DNA of 64,000 nt, from NCBI GenBank assembly GCA_009772935.1, contig WOUR01000028.1:1-64000 (forward strand), given 5' to 3'. Origin of the DNA: Rhodospirillaceae bacterium. Its GTDB lineage: Bacteria; Pseudomonadota; Alphaproteobacteria; Reyranellales; Reyranellaceae. The translations under genes were made by a program, and so were the position numbers. Positions 63,880-64,000 of the stretch are shown piece after piece. The notes beneath the pieces were generated by a model, which saw only the letters and a program-made list of their open reading frames with translations, was not told the origin of the DNA and searched no databases. Within the stretch, counting starts at the first letter, position 1; every line of letters begins with the position of its first letter.

Positions 63880-64000
63880 ACAGCGCCGGAACGAACTATG
63901 GGCGCCAGGTCGCACCTGCCGAGATACGCTTCGAGCGCCTGCTCCCCGGTCCGATGGAAACAGTGTGGCAGTTCCTCGTCGATTCGGAAAAGCGCGGCCA
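63876..64000 (+). CDS. SRPBCC (AHSA1-like) domain protein, 3' end outside window
   Basis: The first 41 codons are visible. It starts with ATG inside ATGA at the arsR stop and has a good AAGAGGAG ribosome site. The sequence EIRFERLLPGPMETVWQFLVDSEKRG is the normal opening strand and helix of Aha1/SRPBCC hydrophobic-ligand domains, usually co-expressed with this ArsR type. The frame is still open at the last base. Confidence 0.85.
   Translation, partial: MNSAGTNYGRQVAPAEIRFERLLPGPMETVWQFLVDSEKRG

Overview
The window is about 64 kb of GC-rich, densely packed bacterial chromosome. Third-codon positions are strongly G/C, so long antisense open frames are common and were discounted. The gene set points to a heterotrophic alphaproteobacterium: Bug-family solute receptors, CaiB-type CoA-transferase, DUF2852, the BtaA/BtaB betaine-lipid enzymes, a malonyl-CoA decarboxylase and many acyl-CoA enzymes. 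Rhodospirillales or Hyphomicrobiales relatives such as Reyranella or Bradyrhizobium are plausible; this is inference, with no search behind it. No rRNA, tRNA, CRISPR array, prophage or replication origin was seen.

Layout. 0-6.6 kb: the tail of an exported protein, a GlcD-type FAD oxidase divergent from an SCP-x-type thiolase, a WD-repeat protein interrupted by an in-frame TGA, an SDR dehydrogenase and a class III cyclase. 6.6-7.25 kb: a decayed IS110-like end and a hairpin repeat. 7.25-13.2 kb: flavodoxin, two tandem PaaG-like hydratases, an SMP-30 lactonase, a DUF2235 hydrolase and malonyl-CoA decarboxylase. 13.3-17.8 kb: ogt-alkA alkylation repair, the btaA-btaB betaine-lipid operon and a PcaF-like thiolase. 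17.9-24.8 kb: pncA, queA-tgt (queuosine), an MBL hydrolase, purD and xseA. 24.8-30.2 kb: RraA-like protein, a DUF2846-like lipoprotein, RidA, VOC, and a lipid or envelope group (LpxH-like phosphoesterase, GT4 glycosyltransferase, divergent lipid kinase). 30.3-36.1 kb: a TetR regulator followed by a complete five-gene Liv-type ABC importer. 36.1-42.5 kb: MltB-like transglycosylase, a PmbA with a histone-H1-like N-terminal tail, two unrecognised proteins, and leuA preceded by a leucine leader peptide. 42.6-46 kb: CoA-transferase and two tandem Bug receptors. 46-50.6 kb: DUF2852 gene and a TetR gene that share an operator motif, an EEP phosphatase and a MATE pump. 50.7-64 kb: UbiD, an Fe/2OG-like protein, GST, CitE-like lyase, CreA, EamA, a LysR-pirin-WrbA module, an MBL-MFS pair, epoxide-hydrolase-like and GNAT genes, and an ArsR-SRPBCC pair cut by the window end.

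Most operons here are translationally coupled (ATGA, GTGA or TGATG junctions). The most interesting material is regulatory or architectural: the shared TetR operator, the 9-bp inverted repeat between lysR and pirin, the leuA attenuator, the H1-like tail on PmbA, the TGG-to-TGA lesion in the WD-repeat gene, an apparent CTG start, and two oppositely oriented copies of a long hairpin repeat. No clearly novel multi-gene system was identified.
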